Source of the DNA: Spirochaetota bacterium
GTDB taxonomy: Bacteria > Spirochaetota > Spirochaetia > DSM-27196 > PWMO01
Direction: 5' to 3'
Assembly (NCBI GenBank): GCA_009908925.1
Contig: JAAAOH010000038.1
Span: 1-31,495 of the forward strand
Length of the DNA stretch: 31,495 bases
Shown: piece after piece, positions 7,311 to 15,544 of the stretch
Layout: each line of letters starts with the position of its first letter
Numbering within the stretch: the first letter of the stretch is position 1
Made by a program: the position numbers and the translations under genes
The notes under the pieces: generated by a model
The model's database searches: none
The model's input: only the letters and a program-made list of their open reading frames with translations
What the model was told of the DNA's origin: nothing

Positions 7311-8636
7311 ATGCTCTTTACAGCGGCAATGCTGCTGCATACGATTCAAGCTGTGGGGACCGGTTCTGATTCCACATCATATCATTCTCCTGAATCCGAT
7401 CCGCACTCGGTTCCTCCCGGACAGGAGCGAACCCTCGTCGAGAGTGTGCTGGTACAGCTTTCCATTCTTCTGCGCTACAAATGGCTCATTATCGGGCTGA
7501 CGACACTCGCAGCGGTGGGCGTTCTTGCTTTCTCTATCGTCAGTCTGGTCCTGCCGCCGGCGGAAAGCCCGCTGCCCAACTACTACGAGGCCTCCGCTAC
7601 GCTGCTCATCTCGGAAGACGCGGGAGGCAGCAGTGCACGATCGATGTTATCAGCGCTCGGGGTAACCGTCTCCGGTGGTGGCACAATGGACTACGGGCAG
7701 GTGGCGCAGCAGGTGGTACGCACGCGGACGTTCCTCGATCAGCTTGTCGAGGAGCACAACATAATCGATCGCTACGAGATAGAGGAAGAGGTTCGAACCC
7801 GTTCCCGTGAAGTCATTCTGAACAGCACGACAGTAAACTATCAGCCCCAGACGCGCATGATTACCGTCAGTTACCGCCACATTGATCCCGAGTTCGCGTG
7901 CCGGATGACCAACAGCACCGTCAACCATCTTCAGGAGTGGTTCCTCGCTCGCGGCGGACTAACGCGCCAGCGTGAGCTGCAGTCTCTCGAGTCGCGGATC
8001 CTCGAAGTCGAGGAAGAGATCGCACGATTAGAAGCCGAGATCCAGACCTTCCAGCGCGAGCACGGGTTCCTCGACGTTGCCGAGATCGCAGAACGTCAGT
8101 CCACCATGATTTCGGGGCTCCAGGCACAGCTTGTCGAGCTGGAGGTTCGAATACGAAATCAGCAGCGCTTCTCGCGGATCGAAGACGATCCGGCACTGGC
8201 TCGCCTCCGTGCGGAGCGCAACAATGTCGTGGGGCTGATCAATGACATCGAGAATGGGTATGCGGCCGGTGGCCGTGCCATGCCTTCGCGCAACGAGTTG
8301 CCCGAGCTTGCCCGAGAGTTCAGGCGCTTGCAGACGGATCTCGAGATTCAGCTGCGAATCTACCAGGCGATCTCCGAGCAATACGAGGTTGCCCGCCTGA
8401 CGGCCGAATCCGAGCCGGTATTCGCCGTGCTCGAGCCCGCCGAAGTACCGGACCAGAAGTCGGGGCCGAGCCGCGCGGAGCTCTCGATGACGGTAACAGG
8501 CATGGCGTTTGTGGGTAGCATCGTCCTCGCCTACATCATCCATTTCCTTCGTGGAATATGGGCCGACCCAACCAAGAAGACGCTCATTTCCGAGTCGCTT
8601 CGAGGAGGTGGCTCACGCAAGTCGGAGGCCGAATGA
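7311..8636 (+). CDS. Wzz/chain-length determinant polysaccharide co-polymerase
   Basis: A 441-residue inner-membrane protein with the Wzz layout. One membrane helix lies near residues 53-80 (LLRYKWLIIGLTTLAAVG), then a large periplasmic domain with a long coiled-coil near 195-250 (QRELQSLESRILEVEEEIARLEAE), and a second helix near 395-420 (MTVTGMAFVGSIVLAYIIHF). It should set glycan chain length and couple polymerisation to export. There is no C-terminal tyrosine kinase domain. The start is uncertain: ATG 7311 and ATG 7329 are both open, neither has a Shine-Dalgarno, and the first 40 residues are poorly conserved in type. A TTGACG at 7273 and TATCTT at 7300 may be a promoter, but the spacing is long. 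The exporter gene follows after 48 bp, so the two likely form an operon. Confidence 0.87.
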   Translation: MLFTAAMLLHTIQAVGTGSDSTSYHSPESDPHSVPPGQERTLVESVLVQLSILLRYKWLIIGLTTLAAVGVLAFSIVSLVLPPAESPLPNYYEASATLLISEDAGGSSARSMLSALGVTVSGGGTMDYGQVAQQVVRTRTFLDQLVEEHNIIDRYEIEEEVRTRSREVILNSTTVNYQPQTRMITVSYRHIDPEFACRMTNSTVNHLQEWFLARGGLTRQRELQSLESRILEVEEEIARLEAEIQTFQREHGFLDVAEIAERQSTMISGLQAQLVELEVRIRNQQRFSRIEDDPALARLRAERNNVVGLINDIENGYAAGGRAMPSRNELPELAREFRRLQTDLEIQLRIYQAISEQYEVARLTAESEPVFAVLEPAEVPDQKSGPSRAELSMTVTGMAFVGSIVLAYIIHFLRGIWADPTKKTLISESLRGGGSRKSEAE

Positions 8637-8684
8637 AGCAGTTGATCGGGCGTGCCTGGTGGCGCTGTGACTGGAGAACCTGAC

Positions 8685-10241
8685 ATGCCGCGCTCTGCGT
8701 TCATGTGGCTGTTTGCCGCCGCGGTGATCGTGTTCCTCGCCGTTGCCCCGACAGGTTTCTCTCAGGTGCCTGGTGAACCGCTGACGGTGCTGCCGGGCGT
8801 GGAGCGGGGAATTGCTCCCGATACCGGGGAGGCTGCGTTCCCGGACCGGCTGTCGATAGCGCTGGCAAGTCCGGATTATCCGGTTACGCCCGGGGACACA
8901 TACGAGCTGACGTTTCGCGCCGGTGGCGAGATCACCACCAGCGTGGTGATGGTCGAGAGCGACTACCAGCTCAACCTCAACATACTTGGCCTCATCAACA
9001 CACGTGACATGGTTTACCCCCAGCTCCGCCAGGAAGTCGAGCAGATGGTTCGCGATGCATATCCCCAGAGTATGCCCTCATTCAGACTCATCGCCGTCGG
9101 ACTCTTCGAGGTTACCGTTCGCGGTGCAATCGAGGAGACCACGAGGTCCACGGCATGGGGGCTTTCGCGAGTGAGTAGCATCGTTCAGCCGCTCTTCCGT
9201 TCGTTCTCATCGACACGACGTGTTCTCCTGGAGTCCCGTGGCCGCTCGCCGCGGACATTCGATCTCTTCCGCGCCATCAATTCCGGCGCCACCGAAGAGG
9301 ACCCCCGACTGAAACCGGGCGATTCCGTCCGCGTGCTGCCGGTGGGGCCGCTGGTCACAGTGCGCGGCGAAGTCAACGAGCCCGGTCGCTACGAGATTCT
9401 CCCCGGAGAGACCTTGACGAACGCCATTACGCACGCCCGTGGGTTCACGCGCGATGCCGACCGAAGCGCCGTTCAGCTTGCCCGCCTGCAGGACGGGCGC
9501 TCATCCATCGAAGTGTACGACCTCAGTGGCGGCGCCGCGGAGAGCCCGATTCTTCGCGACGGCGATCAGATCAGGGTGGATACCTCCCTTCGCGACCGCG
9601 CCTTTGTGTTCGTCGAAGGAGCGCTTCAAATCGAAGAGGCGGCTGCTCCGACGACGCAGACAGTGGAAATCATCGAGGAAGACCTTCAGGACATAGAGAT
9701 GAGCTACGTCAGAATCGCCGAGTTGCACTACGAGGGCCTCCTGCTGTCGGATCTCCTCTCGCAGTTGAGGGACCGCATAACCAGCTTTGCGGACCTCGGC
9801 AGGACAGCGGTTATCCGCGATAGGACCGGCGACGTCGTCGAGGTGGACGCCTCGCGACTGCTCTACGGAGGACGACGTGGCGAAGATGTCATTCTCGAGC
9901 CCTTCGACACCATCTTCATTCCTTCACGGCGGGTTTCCGTCCTCGTCTCCGGCCCCGTCGGAGAGCCCGGCCTCTATCTCTACGTTCCGGGCCAAAGCGC
10001 CGAGTACTACATCCGCCGTGCCGGTGGCTATGACCGCGAGGTGAGCGCCACGGGCGAGTACATGATTCTCGACAGCGCGGGCAACGAGCGCCCCCGGGGC
10101 AGTAGGGTGCAACCCGGGGACCGCGTCGAAGTACAGCGGAACAACTTCGTCTATCAGTTCAATCGCCACTTCCCAGTCATCATCTCGGGCCTGACCATTG
10201 TCACAACTGTCATATCCGTCCTCACCCTCATCAATCAGTAA
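8685..10241 (+). CDS. SLBB-domain polysaccharide export protein (Wza-like)
   Basis: A 518-residue exporter counted from ATG 8685, which has GGAGA 9 nt upstream; the reading frame also continues upstream to a GTG at 8652. A signal peptide is present (hydrophobic residues 6-24, ending GFSQ), but there is no lipobox cysteine, so unlike Wza it is not a lipoprotein. Next come the polysaccharide-export domain (YPVTPGDTYELTF and following) and SLBB repeats (VRGEVNEPGRYEILPGETL; VSGPVGEPGLYLYVPGQSA). A hydrophobic C-terminal segment (HFPVIISGLTIVTTVISVL) could be the amphipathic or transmembrane helix that forms the outer-membrane pore. It acts in the periplasm and outer membrane as the exit channel, working with the Wzz protein encoded just upstream. 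Confidence 0.88.
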   Translation: MPRSAFMWLFAAAVIVFLAVAPTGFSQVPGEPLTVLPGVERGIAPDTGEAAFPDRLSIALASPDYPVTPGDTYELTFRAGGEITTSVVMVESDYQLNLNILGLINTRDMVYPQLRQEVEQMVRDAYPQSMPSFRLIAVGLFEVTVRGAIEETTRSTAWGLSRVSSIVQPLFRSFSSTRRVLLESRGRSPRTFDLFRAINSGATEEDPRLKPGDSVRVLPVGPLVTVRGEVNEPGRYEILPGETLTNAITHARGFTRDADRSAVQLARLQDGRSSIEVYDLSGGAAESPILRDGDQIRVDTSLRDRAFVFVEGALQIEEAAAPTTQTVEIIEEDLQDIEMSYVRIAELHYEGLLLSDLLSQLRDRITSFADLGRTAVIRDRTGDVVEVDASRLLYGGRRGEDVILEPFDTIFIPSRRVSVLVSGPVGEPGLYLYVPGQSAEYYIRRAGGYDREVSATGEYMILDSAGNERPRGSRVQPGDRVEVQRNNFVYQFNRHFPVIISGLTIVTTVISVLTLINQ

Positions 10242-10254
10242 GGTCACCAGACTC

Positions 10255-11082
10255 ATGGTCGCCGCGGTCGCGGGCGTCGTGCTCGGCGCGTGCGCAACAC
10301 CCGGGCCCGCCGGCGTGTCCGCGGGTCCGGCGAGTGTGGGCCCGGCGGAGACACCGCTCCGCGTTGTCACCTACAACGTCGGCGGCGCCGTTTCCGGACC
10401 CACGCCGCCCGAGGTCGTGGCAGGCGCGCTCGCGGAGCCTCCGCCGGCCGACATCTACGTTCTGCAGGAGATATGGAGCAGGGAGCATCTGCGGGGTATC
10501 GCCGCGGCGCTTGCGCCCCTCTACCACGCCGCCTACGCGCCGACCCTGCGCATCGGAATCCTTTCCGCGCTGCCCCTTTCCGACTGTCGGGTCTTTCAGC
10601 CCCGTGGGGCCTCTGCGAAGTACGGGGCGTTTCGCTGCGAGGTGTCGTCGCTCGCCGTGGCGGGCGTCCACCTCGATCCCATCGACAAGGAGCGAACCGA
10701 GTCGGGTTTTGTCCGCATGGGTTTCGTGCGAAGCGCTCGCGCGGTACTTCGTGAGGTGTTTACCTCCACCTCCCGCAGCCGGGCGGCGCGTGAGGTCACG
10801 TTTTGGCTCTCAACCTGGGACGATGAGCGCGCGATCGTGGCGGGAGACTTCAATACCGTGCCCTTTACCCGAACTATCCGCCACATGAACCGGAACTTCG
10901 ATGAGGTGCTTCGCGGCACTGGCGATTACCTCGACGGCACCTACTGGAAGGTGGACGGGCGCATCCTGCCGCGCATCGACTTCATCTTCTACGCCGGCGC
11001 CCTCGAGCGCGTGGACGCAGGCATCATTGAGGAGCAGGCGGGGGATCACTATCCGGTGGTCGCTGAGTTCCTGCTTCGGTAG
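10255..11082 (+). CDS. Endonuclease/exonuclease/phosphatase (EEP) family lipoprotein
   Basis: About 275 residues. EEP-fold motifs appear in order: VVTYNVGG (Asn metal site), YVLQEIW (catalytic Glu), GVHLDPI, AGDFNTVP (Asp-x-Asn), PRIDFIFY and GDHYPVVAEF (final Asp-His). The family hydrolyses phosphodiester bonds in nucleic acids, phospholipids or phosphoinositides, and the substrate here is unknown. A lipobox, VLGAC, follows a short hydrophobic stretch, so the protein is probably lipid-anchored outside the cytoplasm. ATG 10255 leaves a signal peptide without the usual Lys/Arg. A TTG at 10198 would add K and R residues but overlaps the exporter gene by 44 bp, so the start is uncertain. It follows the exporter by 13 bp and is probably in its operon. 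Confidence 0.82.
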   Translation: MVAAVAGVVLGACATPGPAGVSAGPASVGPAETPLRVVTYNVGGAVSGPTPPEVVAGALAEPPPADIYVLQEIWSREHLRGIAAALAPLYHAAYAPTLRIGILSALPLSDCRVFQPRGASAKYGAFRCEVSSLAVAGVHLDPIDKERTESGFVRMGFVRSARAVLREVFTSTSRSRAAREVTFWLSTWDDERAIVAGDFNTVPFTRTIRHMNRNFDEVLRGTGDYLDGTYWKVDGRILPRIDFIFYAGALERVDAGIIEEQAGDHYPVVAEFLLR

Positions 11083-11118
11083 GGCTGGGGAAGCCGTCGT
11101 ACGGTGGAGTTCACACGC

Positions 11119-11871
11119 TCATTGCGGGCGTGCGAACGTCACCCCGACTTCCACGCCGCCTGCCACGGCGCCGTCTGCGCCGTAGCGAAAGGTGCCGAGG
11201 GCGCTCAGTACGTAGTCTCCGGCGCCGGGGCGAATGACGGGCCCGAGGGAGCCCTCGTAGGTGAAGCTGCGGTCGAGGTCTTCGGTCGGGTAGCGCTGGA
11301 GTTCCGTTATGCCGGCGAGATCGCTCTCGGTCGGTGAAGAACCCAGCGCCGTCGTATACCGATCCCAGCCGAGGCGCGCTCCGGCGCCGGTGCGGATGGC
11401 TACCGCCGGAGAGAAGTGAAAGTCCCGCCACACGCCGCCGGAGATGGTGTAGCCGCGGCCGTCGCGCAGCAGCTCGTAGTCAGTGAAGCGATTCTCGAGG
11501 TAGTCACTCTGCACGCGCGAGAGATAGTAGCTGAAGGCGAGCGAGAGTGAGAACGGAAAGCCCTCGCTCTGGCGGGCGAGGAGGCCGCGGAGGAGAAAGT
11601 TCATGCGGGACTCCTCGGAGGCTGTGCCTTCGAGGTCGGAGTAGAACATCCCCGCGTCGAATCCGACATCGAGGCGCCCGGCGATGGCGTAGGCAAAGCC
11701 GCCGCCCGATCCTTCGAGCCCCTCGTCGTTGAATAGCCCGTAACCGAGGAGCCGCAAACCGTTCTGCCGGCCGCTCACGTCGAGGCTCTGGGCCTCGAGT
11801 CCTGGTGCCATGCCCGCGGCAAAGGCGACGGCGGCGCACAGGGCGAGAATAGTTCGGACAGGCGATTTCAT
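11119..11871 (-). CDS. Predicted outer-membrane beta-barrel protein, unknown function
   Basis: A 250-residue protein with a clear signal peptide (MKSPVRTILALCAAVAFAAG, cleaved near EAQ-S). The rest alternates polar and hydrophobic residues with many Gly and Tyr, and ends in a strand-like GGVEVGVTFARPQ. These are barrel traits, but the last residue is not the usual aromatic. ATG 11871 has AGGGG nearby and a good promoter (TTGACC, 17 nt, TAAGCT) upstream. It diverges from the dTDP-glucose dehydratase gene. I do not recognise a named family. Confidence 0.7.
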   Translation of the reverse strand: MKSPVRTILALCAAVAFAAGMAPGLEAQSLDVSGRQNGLRLLGYGLFNDEGLEGSGGGFAYAIAGRLDVGFDAGMFYSDLEGTASEESRMNFLLRGLLARQSEGFPFSLSLAFSYYLSRVQSDYLENRFTDYELLRDGRGYTISGGVWRDFHFSPAVAIRTGAGARLGWDRYTTALGSSPTESDLAGITELQRYPTEDLDRSFTYEGSLGPVIRPGAGDYVLSALGTFRYGADGAVAGGVEVGVTFARPQ

Positions 11872-11889
11872 TATGAACCCCTGTAATGA

Positions 11890-11918
11890 AGCTTAGTCCG
11901 CGGTGTATCCCCGGTCAA
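11890..11918 (-). promoter_or_regulatory. Predicted sigma70 promoter for the barrel protein
   Basis: On the minus strand, -35 TTGACC (11918-11913) and -10 TAAGCT (11895-11890) are separated by 17 nt. The expected start site gives a leader of about 12 nt that contains AGGGG. Confidence 0.6.
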
Positions 11919-11927
11919 GCGAAACGT

Positions 11928-11956
11928 TTGATATTCAGTATGTGCTGGACTATACT
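11928..11956 (+). promoter_or_regulatory. Predicted sigma70 promoter for the rfbB-type gene
   Basis: -35 TTGATA (11928-11933) and -10 TATACT (11951-11956) are separated by 17 nt. It is back to back with the promoter of the divergent gene, and the two -35 boxes are only 9 bp apart, so a regulator could act on both. Confidence 0.65.
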
Positions 11957-12021
11957 CTGCCTCCGGCAGCCCGCACGCAGCACTTCAGAAACCTGGAACG
12001 AAAATGTAAGAGGGGAGAGGC

Positions 12022-13095
12022 ATGAGTCGATCGCTACAGTCCGTTCTGGTCACCGGAGGATCCGGGTTCATCGGGGCCAACTTCATCCGCTATCTCTTCG
12101 AGCAGCCTTCGTTCACCGGGCAGGTGGTAAACCTCGACGCGCTGACCTATGCCGGAAACCCGGCGAACCTCGCAGACCTTGCCGATGCCTACGGCGGGAG
12201 CCGCTACCACTTCAAGCGCGGCGATATCAGGGATTTCGAGACGCTCGCGGACATCTTCTCCCGCTACGAGATCGACACCGTTGTGCACTTTGCCGCCGAA
12301 TCCCACGTGGACCGCTCCATCCTCGGCCCGCGGGTGTTCATAGAGACGAACGTGCTCGGCACCTCCAATCTCCTCGAGGCCGCGCGGGCTGCGTGGAAGG
12401 ACCGCGCCGACGTGCTCTTCCATCACGTGAGTACCGACGAGGTCTTCGGCTCCCTCGGTGAGGCCGGATTCTTCAGCGAGGAAACCCTCTACGATCCGAA
12501 GAGCCCGTACTCCGCCTCCAAGGCGGGATCCGATCACCTGGTGCGCTCCTGGGCCCACACCTACGGCCTGCCGGCAACCATTTCCAACTGCACCAACAAT
12601 TACGGCCCCTATCAGTTTCCCGAGAAGATGATCCCGATCATGATCCTGAACATCCTCGAGGGAAAGCCGCTGCCGGTTTACGGCGACGGAAAGAACATCC
12701 GCGACTGGCTCTATGTAACCGATCACGCGGAGGCCATCTGGATGATCATGAACGCCGGTGGGGCGGGGGAAACCTATCTTGTCGGCGGGGAGAACGAGTG
12801 GGAGAACCTCACCCTCGTCGAAACCCTCTGCGACAAAGTCGCCGCCGCCGCGGGGCGCCCGGCATCGAAGGCGCGAGAGCTCATCACCTTTGTCTCCGAT
12901 CGGCCCGGCCATGATAGGAGATATGCTGTTGATTGTCGTAAGGTGAAGAACGAGCTCGGATGGGCGCAGCGTCACAGTTTTTCTGAAGGTCTTGATGCAA
13001 CGATACGCTGGTACATGGAGAACACCGAGTGGGTGGAACAGGTTCGCTCGGGAGAGTACCAGAAGTGGATAGAGGACAATTACGGACGGCGGTAG
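12022..13095 (+). CDS. rfbB: dTDP-glucose 4,6-dehydratase
   Basis: A 357-residue short-chain dehydrogenase/reductase of the extended type, close to the family's usual length. It has the NAD-binding motif TGGSGFIG at 11-18, the catalytic TDE triad at 138-140 (STDEVFG) and YxxxK at Y163/K167. The segments NLDALTYAGNPANL, HFAAESHVDRSI and NNYGPYQFPEK are hallmarks of RfbB/RmlB. It converts dTDP-glucose to dTDP-4-keto-6-deoxyglucose, the entry to rhamnose and other deoxysugars. ATG 12022 follows AGGGGAGAGG. RfbA, C and D partners are not in the window, so the later steps must be encoded elsewhere. It may supply sugar for the polysaccharide locus upstream (inference). Confidence 0.94.
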   Translation: MSRSLQSVLVTGGSGFIGANFIRYLFEQPSFTGQVVNLDALTYAGNPANLADLADAYGGSRYHFKRGDIRDFETLADIFSRYEIDTVVHFAAESHVDRSILGPRVFIETNVLGTSNLLEAARAAWKDRADVLFHHVSTDEVFGSLGEAGFFSEETLYDPKSPYSASKAGSDHLVRSWAHTYGLPATISNCTNNYGPYQFPEKMIPIMILNILEGKPLPVYGDGKNIRDWLYVTDHAEAIWMIMNAGGAGETYLVGGENEWENLTLVETLCDKVAAAAGRPASKARELITFVSDRPGHDRRYAVDCRKVKNELGWAQRHSFSEGLDATIRWYMENTEWVEQVRSGEYQKWIEDNYGRR

Positions 13096-13502
13096 CCCGT
13101 CCCCTGTTTGCTTTCGCGCTGGTGGTGGGCGTTGGGCTCGGGCTGTCTTCCTGTCGGATGATCTTTACCGACACGGGGCCGCTGGAGGTGGTCAGAACGG
13201 GCACCAGCGTGACGCTCTCCTGGGACGCCGCCTCCGAGGATTCCTCGCTGTCCGAGCTTTCCTCGGCAATTTCGCGTTACGAGATCCACTATCGGGTGTT
13301 CGGCACCCGCGAGTGGCGTCGACTCGGCACCACCGCCGGTCCCGATCCTGTCTACACCGTACGCTGGCCTGCCCTCTTTTACGGAGAATACGAGTTTGCC
13401 GTCCGCTCGGTGAGAAACGACGGGCTGGTCTCCGAGTTGCACACCTCCACCGACTACGACGCCTGGCCCACCGGCGGCTGGTATCTCAACTGGAAGCCGT
13501 GA
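13065..13502 (+). CDS. Small lipoprotein with fibronectin type III-like domain
   Basis: A 145-residue protein counted from GTG 13065, which has GGGAGAG 8 nt upstream and gives a proper signal peptide (basic start, then FAFALVVGVGLGLSSC with the lipobox cysteine). A GTG at 13029 is also open but gives a poorer leader. The mature part looks like one fibronectin III domain: SVTLSWDAASED, ISRYEIHYRVFGT-EWRRL, YEFAVRSVRNDGLVSELH. It is likely a surface or periplasmic anchor for protein or glycan contacts. The gene overlaps the end of the dehydratase gene by 31 bp, so the two are co-transcribed. The function is unknown. Confidence 0.72.
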   Translation: MDRGQLRTAVARPLFAFALVVGVGLGLSSCRMIFTDTGPLEVVRTGTSVTLSWDAASEDSSLSELSSAISRYEIHYRVFGTREWRRLGTTAGPDPVYTVRWPALFYGEYEFAVRSVRNDGLVSELHTSTDYDAWPTGGWYLNWKP

Positions 13503-13535
13503 GAGAGTACAGAGACTGCAGGAGGAGTGCCCTGA

Positions 13536-14294
13536 ATGAAATGGCGAATCTGGTACGTGATGGTAACCGTTATCTTTCTTGCAACCGCGCCGGTGTGGTC
13601 TCAGGAGGAGGCCGAGGCCCCGGCAGACGGGGCGCCTGAGGCCGGGGCGCCGGATGCCGCGGCCGCGGAGGCTGCAGAGGACGAGCAGTCGGGCCGCGAG
13701 ATGACACCGGGGTTCATCTTCAACGCGAGCAATCTCCTCCTCGATCTCAATGCGTACCAGGGCGGTGTGGGTGGCAAGCTCGATTTCGGCGACTATGCGC
13801 TGCGGGCCTTGTTGAGCTTTCAGCTCGCAAACTCACAGGCGGAGTCGACGCAGAACGACATCGACCTCACCCTCGGTATCGCTGCAGAGTTCCCGTTTTT
13901 CCAGGGCCGAGTCTCTCCCTACTGGGGCGGGTTCATCGACGGTACCGTCACGAGCGAGAAGAGGGAATCCGCGGCCGGCGACGTGTCTTCGACTCTCGTG
14001 CTCTCCGGGTCGGTGGGGCCCCTCCTCGGTGCGGAGCTCGCCATCTTCGACTTTCTCTCGGCCTTTGCCGAATATCAGCTGTCCTTCGGTATATCCCGCA
14101 CGACGACCGAGGACGAAGCGACCGATACTTCCGACGAGACGACGAACTACAATCTGGCGACCGAGCTCGGCAACGCCGGATCCCTCGGGATCGTGATCTA
14201 CCTCAAAGAGAAGCCGATGGATGAGTCTATCGGGCTGCGCGGCGCCGGCGATGATGGCGGCGACGAAGCGGCCGGAGATGGCGACGCGGAGTAG
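13536..14294 (+). CDS. Predicted outer-membrane beta-barrel protein with acidic tails
   Basis: A 252-residue protein. A signal peptide (MKWRIWYVMVTVIFLATA, cleaved near WSQ-E) is followed by an Ala/Glu/Pro-rich acidic stretch (about 23-56), then a domain rich in alternating strands (GGVGGKLDFGDYALRALLSFQL, SPYWGGFIDGTVTSEK, FAEYQLSFGIS), and an acidic Gly/Asp/Glu tail. This fits a small porin-like barrel or OmpA-type fold. GGAGGAG lies 10 nt before ATG 13536. It sits 33 bp after the lipoprotein gene in the same direction. No family is recognised. Confidence 0.7.
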   Translation: MKWRIWYVMVTVIFLATAPVWSQEEAEAPADGAPEAGAPDAAAAEAAEDEQSGREMTPGFIFNASNLLLDLNAYQGGVGGKLDFGDYALRALLSFQLANSQAESTQNDIDLTLGIAAEFPFFQGRVSPYWGGFIDGTVTSEKRESAAGDVSSTLVLSGSVGPLLGAELAIFDFLSAFAEYQLSFGISRTTTEDEATDTSDETTNYNLATELGNAGSLGIVIYLKEKPMDESIGLRGAGDDGGDEAAGDGDAE

Positions 14295-14315
14295 CGCGGC
14301 GCCCGTATTCCCGCG

Positions 14316-14344
14316 TTGACCGTAGCAGCGCGCGGGTATAGACT
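14316..14344 (+). promoter_or_regulatory. Predicted sigma70 promoter of the LapA-like gene
   Basis: -35 TTGACC (14316-14321) and -10 TAGACT (14339-14344) are separated by 17 nt. The predicted start lies at most a few nucleotides before the GTG at 14354, and no Shine-Dalgarno is present. Confidence 0.6.
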
Positions 14345-14353
14345 CAGAGTATT

Positions 14354-14854
14354 GTGGCTGTATTTCGTATCGTCGTTTCCTCAGTGCTTCTCATTGTGCT
14401 CGCCGTGCTCGTGGTGATGAACCTCGAGAGCACCACGAGCGTGAACCTCTTCGGTCGGCAGTTCGAAAGCGTTTCGGTTGTGGCCATCGGGCTCGTGTGT
14501 TTCGTTGCCGGCGTGGTGTACTCCTTCATCATCTACGTGGGGAACTACATCGCCAAATCTCGACGCACCAAGCTCTCAAAGCGCGAGAAGACGGTCAAGG
14601 AGAAAGAGAAGGCGGAAAAGGCCGACAAGAAGGGACGAAAGGCGCTTCCCGCAGGCGGCTCCGAGGCTGCAGGTGCGGGGGCCGGCAAGAGCGGCGCAGG
14701 GACGGCCGCAGAGGATGCCGGACGTGATTCGGTTGCTTCCACGGGGGCAGGCGGCGCCGGGGATGGCGGTAGCTCCGGCGGCGGCGGCGGGCTCTTCGGC
14801 CGCTTCAAGAAGAATAAGAAAAAGGGCGGTGGGGGCTCCTCGGCCGGGGCATAG
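14354..14854 (+). CDS. LapA/DUF1049-like two-helix membrane protein with low-complexity tail
   Basis: A 166-residue protein. Residues 1-22 and about 40-68 form two membrane helices separated by LESTTSVNLFGRQFESVSVV, the LapA (lipopolysaccharide assembly A) pattern in which an N-x-x-x-V-x-V strand sits between the helices. A cytoplasmic coiled-coil rich in Lys and Glu follows (SKREKTVKEKEKAEKADKK), then a Gly/Ala/Ser-rich tail ending in a Lys-rich patch (FGRFKKNKKKGGGG). The role is uncertain, perhaps envelope biogenesis. GTG 14354 starts almost at the predicted transcription start. The tail is unusual for the family. Confidence 0.75.
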   Translation: MAVFRIVVSSVLLIVLAVLVVMNLESTTSVNLFGRQFESVSVVAIGLVCFVAGVVYSFIIYVGNYIAKSRRTKLSKREKTVKEKEKAEKADKKGRKALPAGGSEAAGAGAGKSGAGTAAEDAGRDSVASTGAGGAGDGGSSGGGGGLFGRFKKNKKKGGGGSSAGA

Positions 14855-14890
14855 CAGCCTCGTCGCGTCCCTCTGCGTTCTGTCTGTCCC

Positions 14891-15484
14891 GTGCAGTTCC
14901 TGCTATTGTCCCTCCTCTCCGTCGCGGCTTTCGTAGCCGCAGCGACAACGTGGATCATCATATCGACAATTCACCTCGGGATCCCGCCCATGCCGAGCTC
15001 GCGCAAGGTACGGCGCGCGGTGCTCGAGGCCCTCTCCGGCCTGCCTCCGGGGACGCGGGTCGTCGATCTTGGCGCGGGGTGGGGCGGGCTCGTCGTGCGG
15101 ATTGTCCGCGAGCGGCCCGACCTGGTGGTGGAGGGCTACGAACGATCGCCGGTGCCCTACCTCGTTGCACGGATTCGCTGCGCGGTCACCCGGCTCCGCC
15201 GCAGTGCCGGGCACGGGCGCCGTCACGGGCGCGCGCGCCCGGGCCCGCGCCCCGGGGTCCACTTCGGCGATTTCCGCAAGGTCGGCCCCCGAGACCGGGC
15301 GTGCTACATCACCTATCTCTCTCCCGAGGGCATGAAGTGGATCCGAGAGCTCTTCGAGCGTCACCTGCCACGCGACGTCGTGGTTGTCAGCGCGGTCTTC
15401 GCGGTGCGCGGCTGGACGCCTTTGCGGAGCATCCCCGTGCCTGACATGCATCGCAGCCGGGTGTATCTATACGAGCTGAAATAG
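14891..15484 (+). CDS. Membrane-anchored class I SAM-dependent methyltransferase
   Basis: A 197-residue protein with a hydrophobic N-terminal helix (FLLLSLLSVAAFVAAATTWIII), then motif I VVDLGAGWGGLV near residue 57 and the acidic VVEGYERS at the end of the next strand. Both are typical of SAM-binding Rossmann methyltransferases. YITYLSPEGMKWIRELFERHLP resembles the motif IV region. A membrane helix followed by a small SAM domain is the layout of the FAM173/ATPSCKMT-like lysine methyltransferases, but I cannot prove that membership. A basic insert (about 103-121, mostly Arg, Gly and Pro) interrupts the domain. The start is GTG 14891 with no Shine-Dalgarno. It lies 36 bp after the LapA-like gene, so co-expression is likely. 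Confidence 0.75.
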   Translation: MQFLLLSLLSVAAFVAAATTWIIISTIHLGIPPMPSSRKVRRAVLEALSGLPPGTRVVDLGAGWGGLVVRIVRERPDLVVEGYERSPVPYLVARIRCAVTRLRRSAGHGRRHGRARPGPRPGVHFGDFRKVGPRDRACYITYLSPEGMKWIRELFERHLPRDVVVVSAVFAVRGWTPLRSIPVPDMHRSRVYLYELK

Positions 15485-15505
15485 CTAATTTAGACGTTTT
15501 GGAAC

Positions 15506-15535
15506 TTGACATGATGGGCTGCGACGGGGTTCACT
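15506..15535 (+). promoter_or_regulatory. Possible promoter of the GGDEF-EAL gene
   Basis: A consensus -35 TTGACA (15506-15511) is followed after 18 nt by a weak -10 TTCACT (15530-15535). The start site would fall 0-3 nt before ATG 15545. The -10 is poor, so this is tentative. Confidence 0.4.
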
Positions 15536-15544
15536 GTGTAGCCC

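Noticed and set aside
12034..12975. Minus-strand open frame opposite dTDP-glucose dehydratase
   Set aside because: It lies within rfbB and is its mirror shadow; no ribosome binding site or domain.
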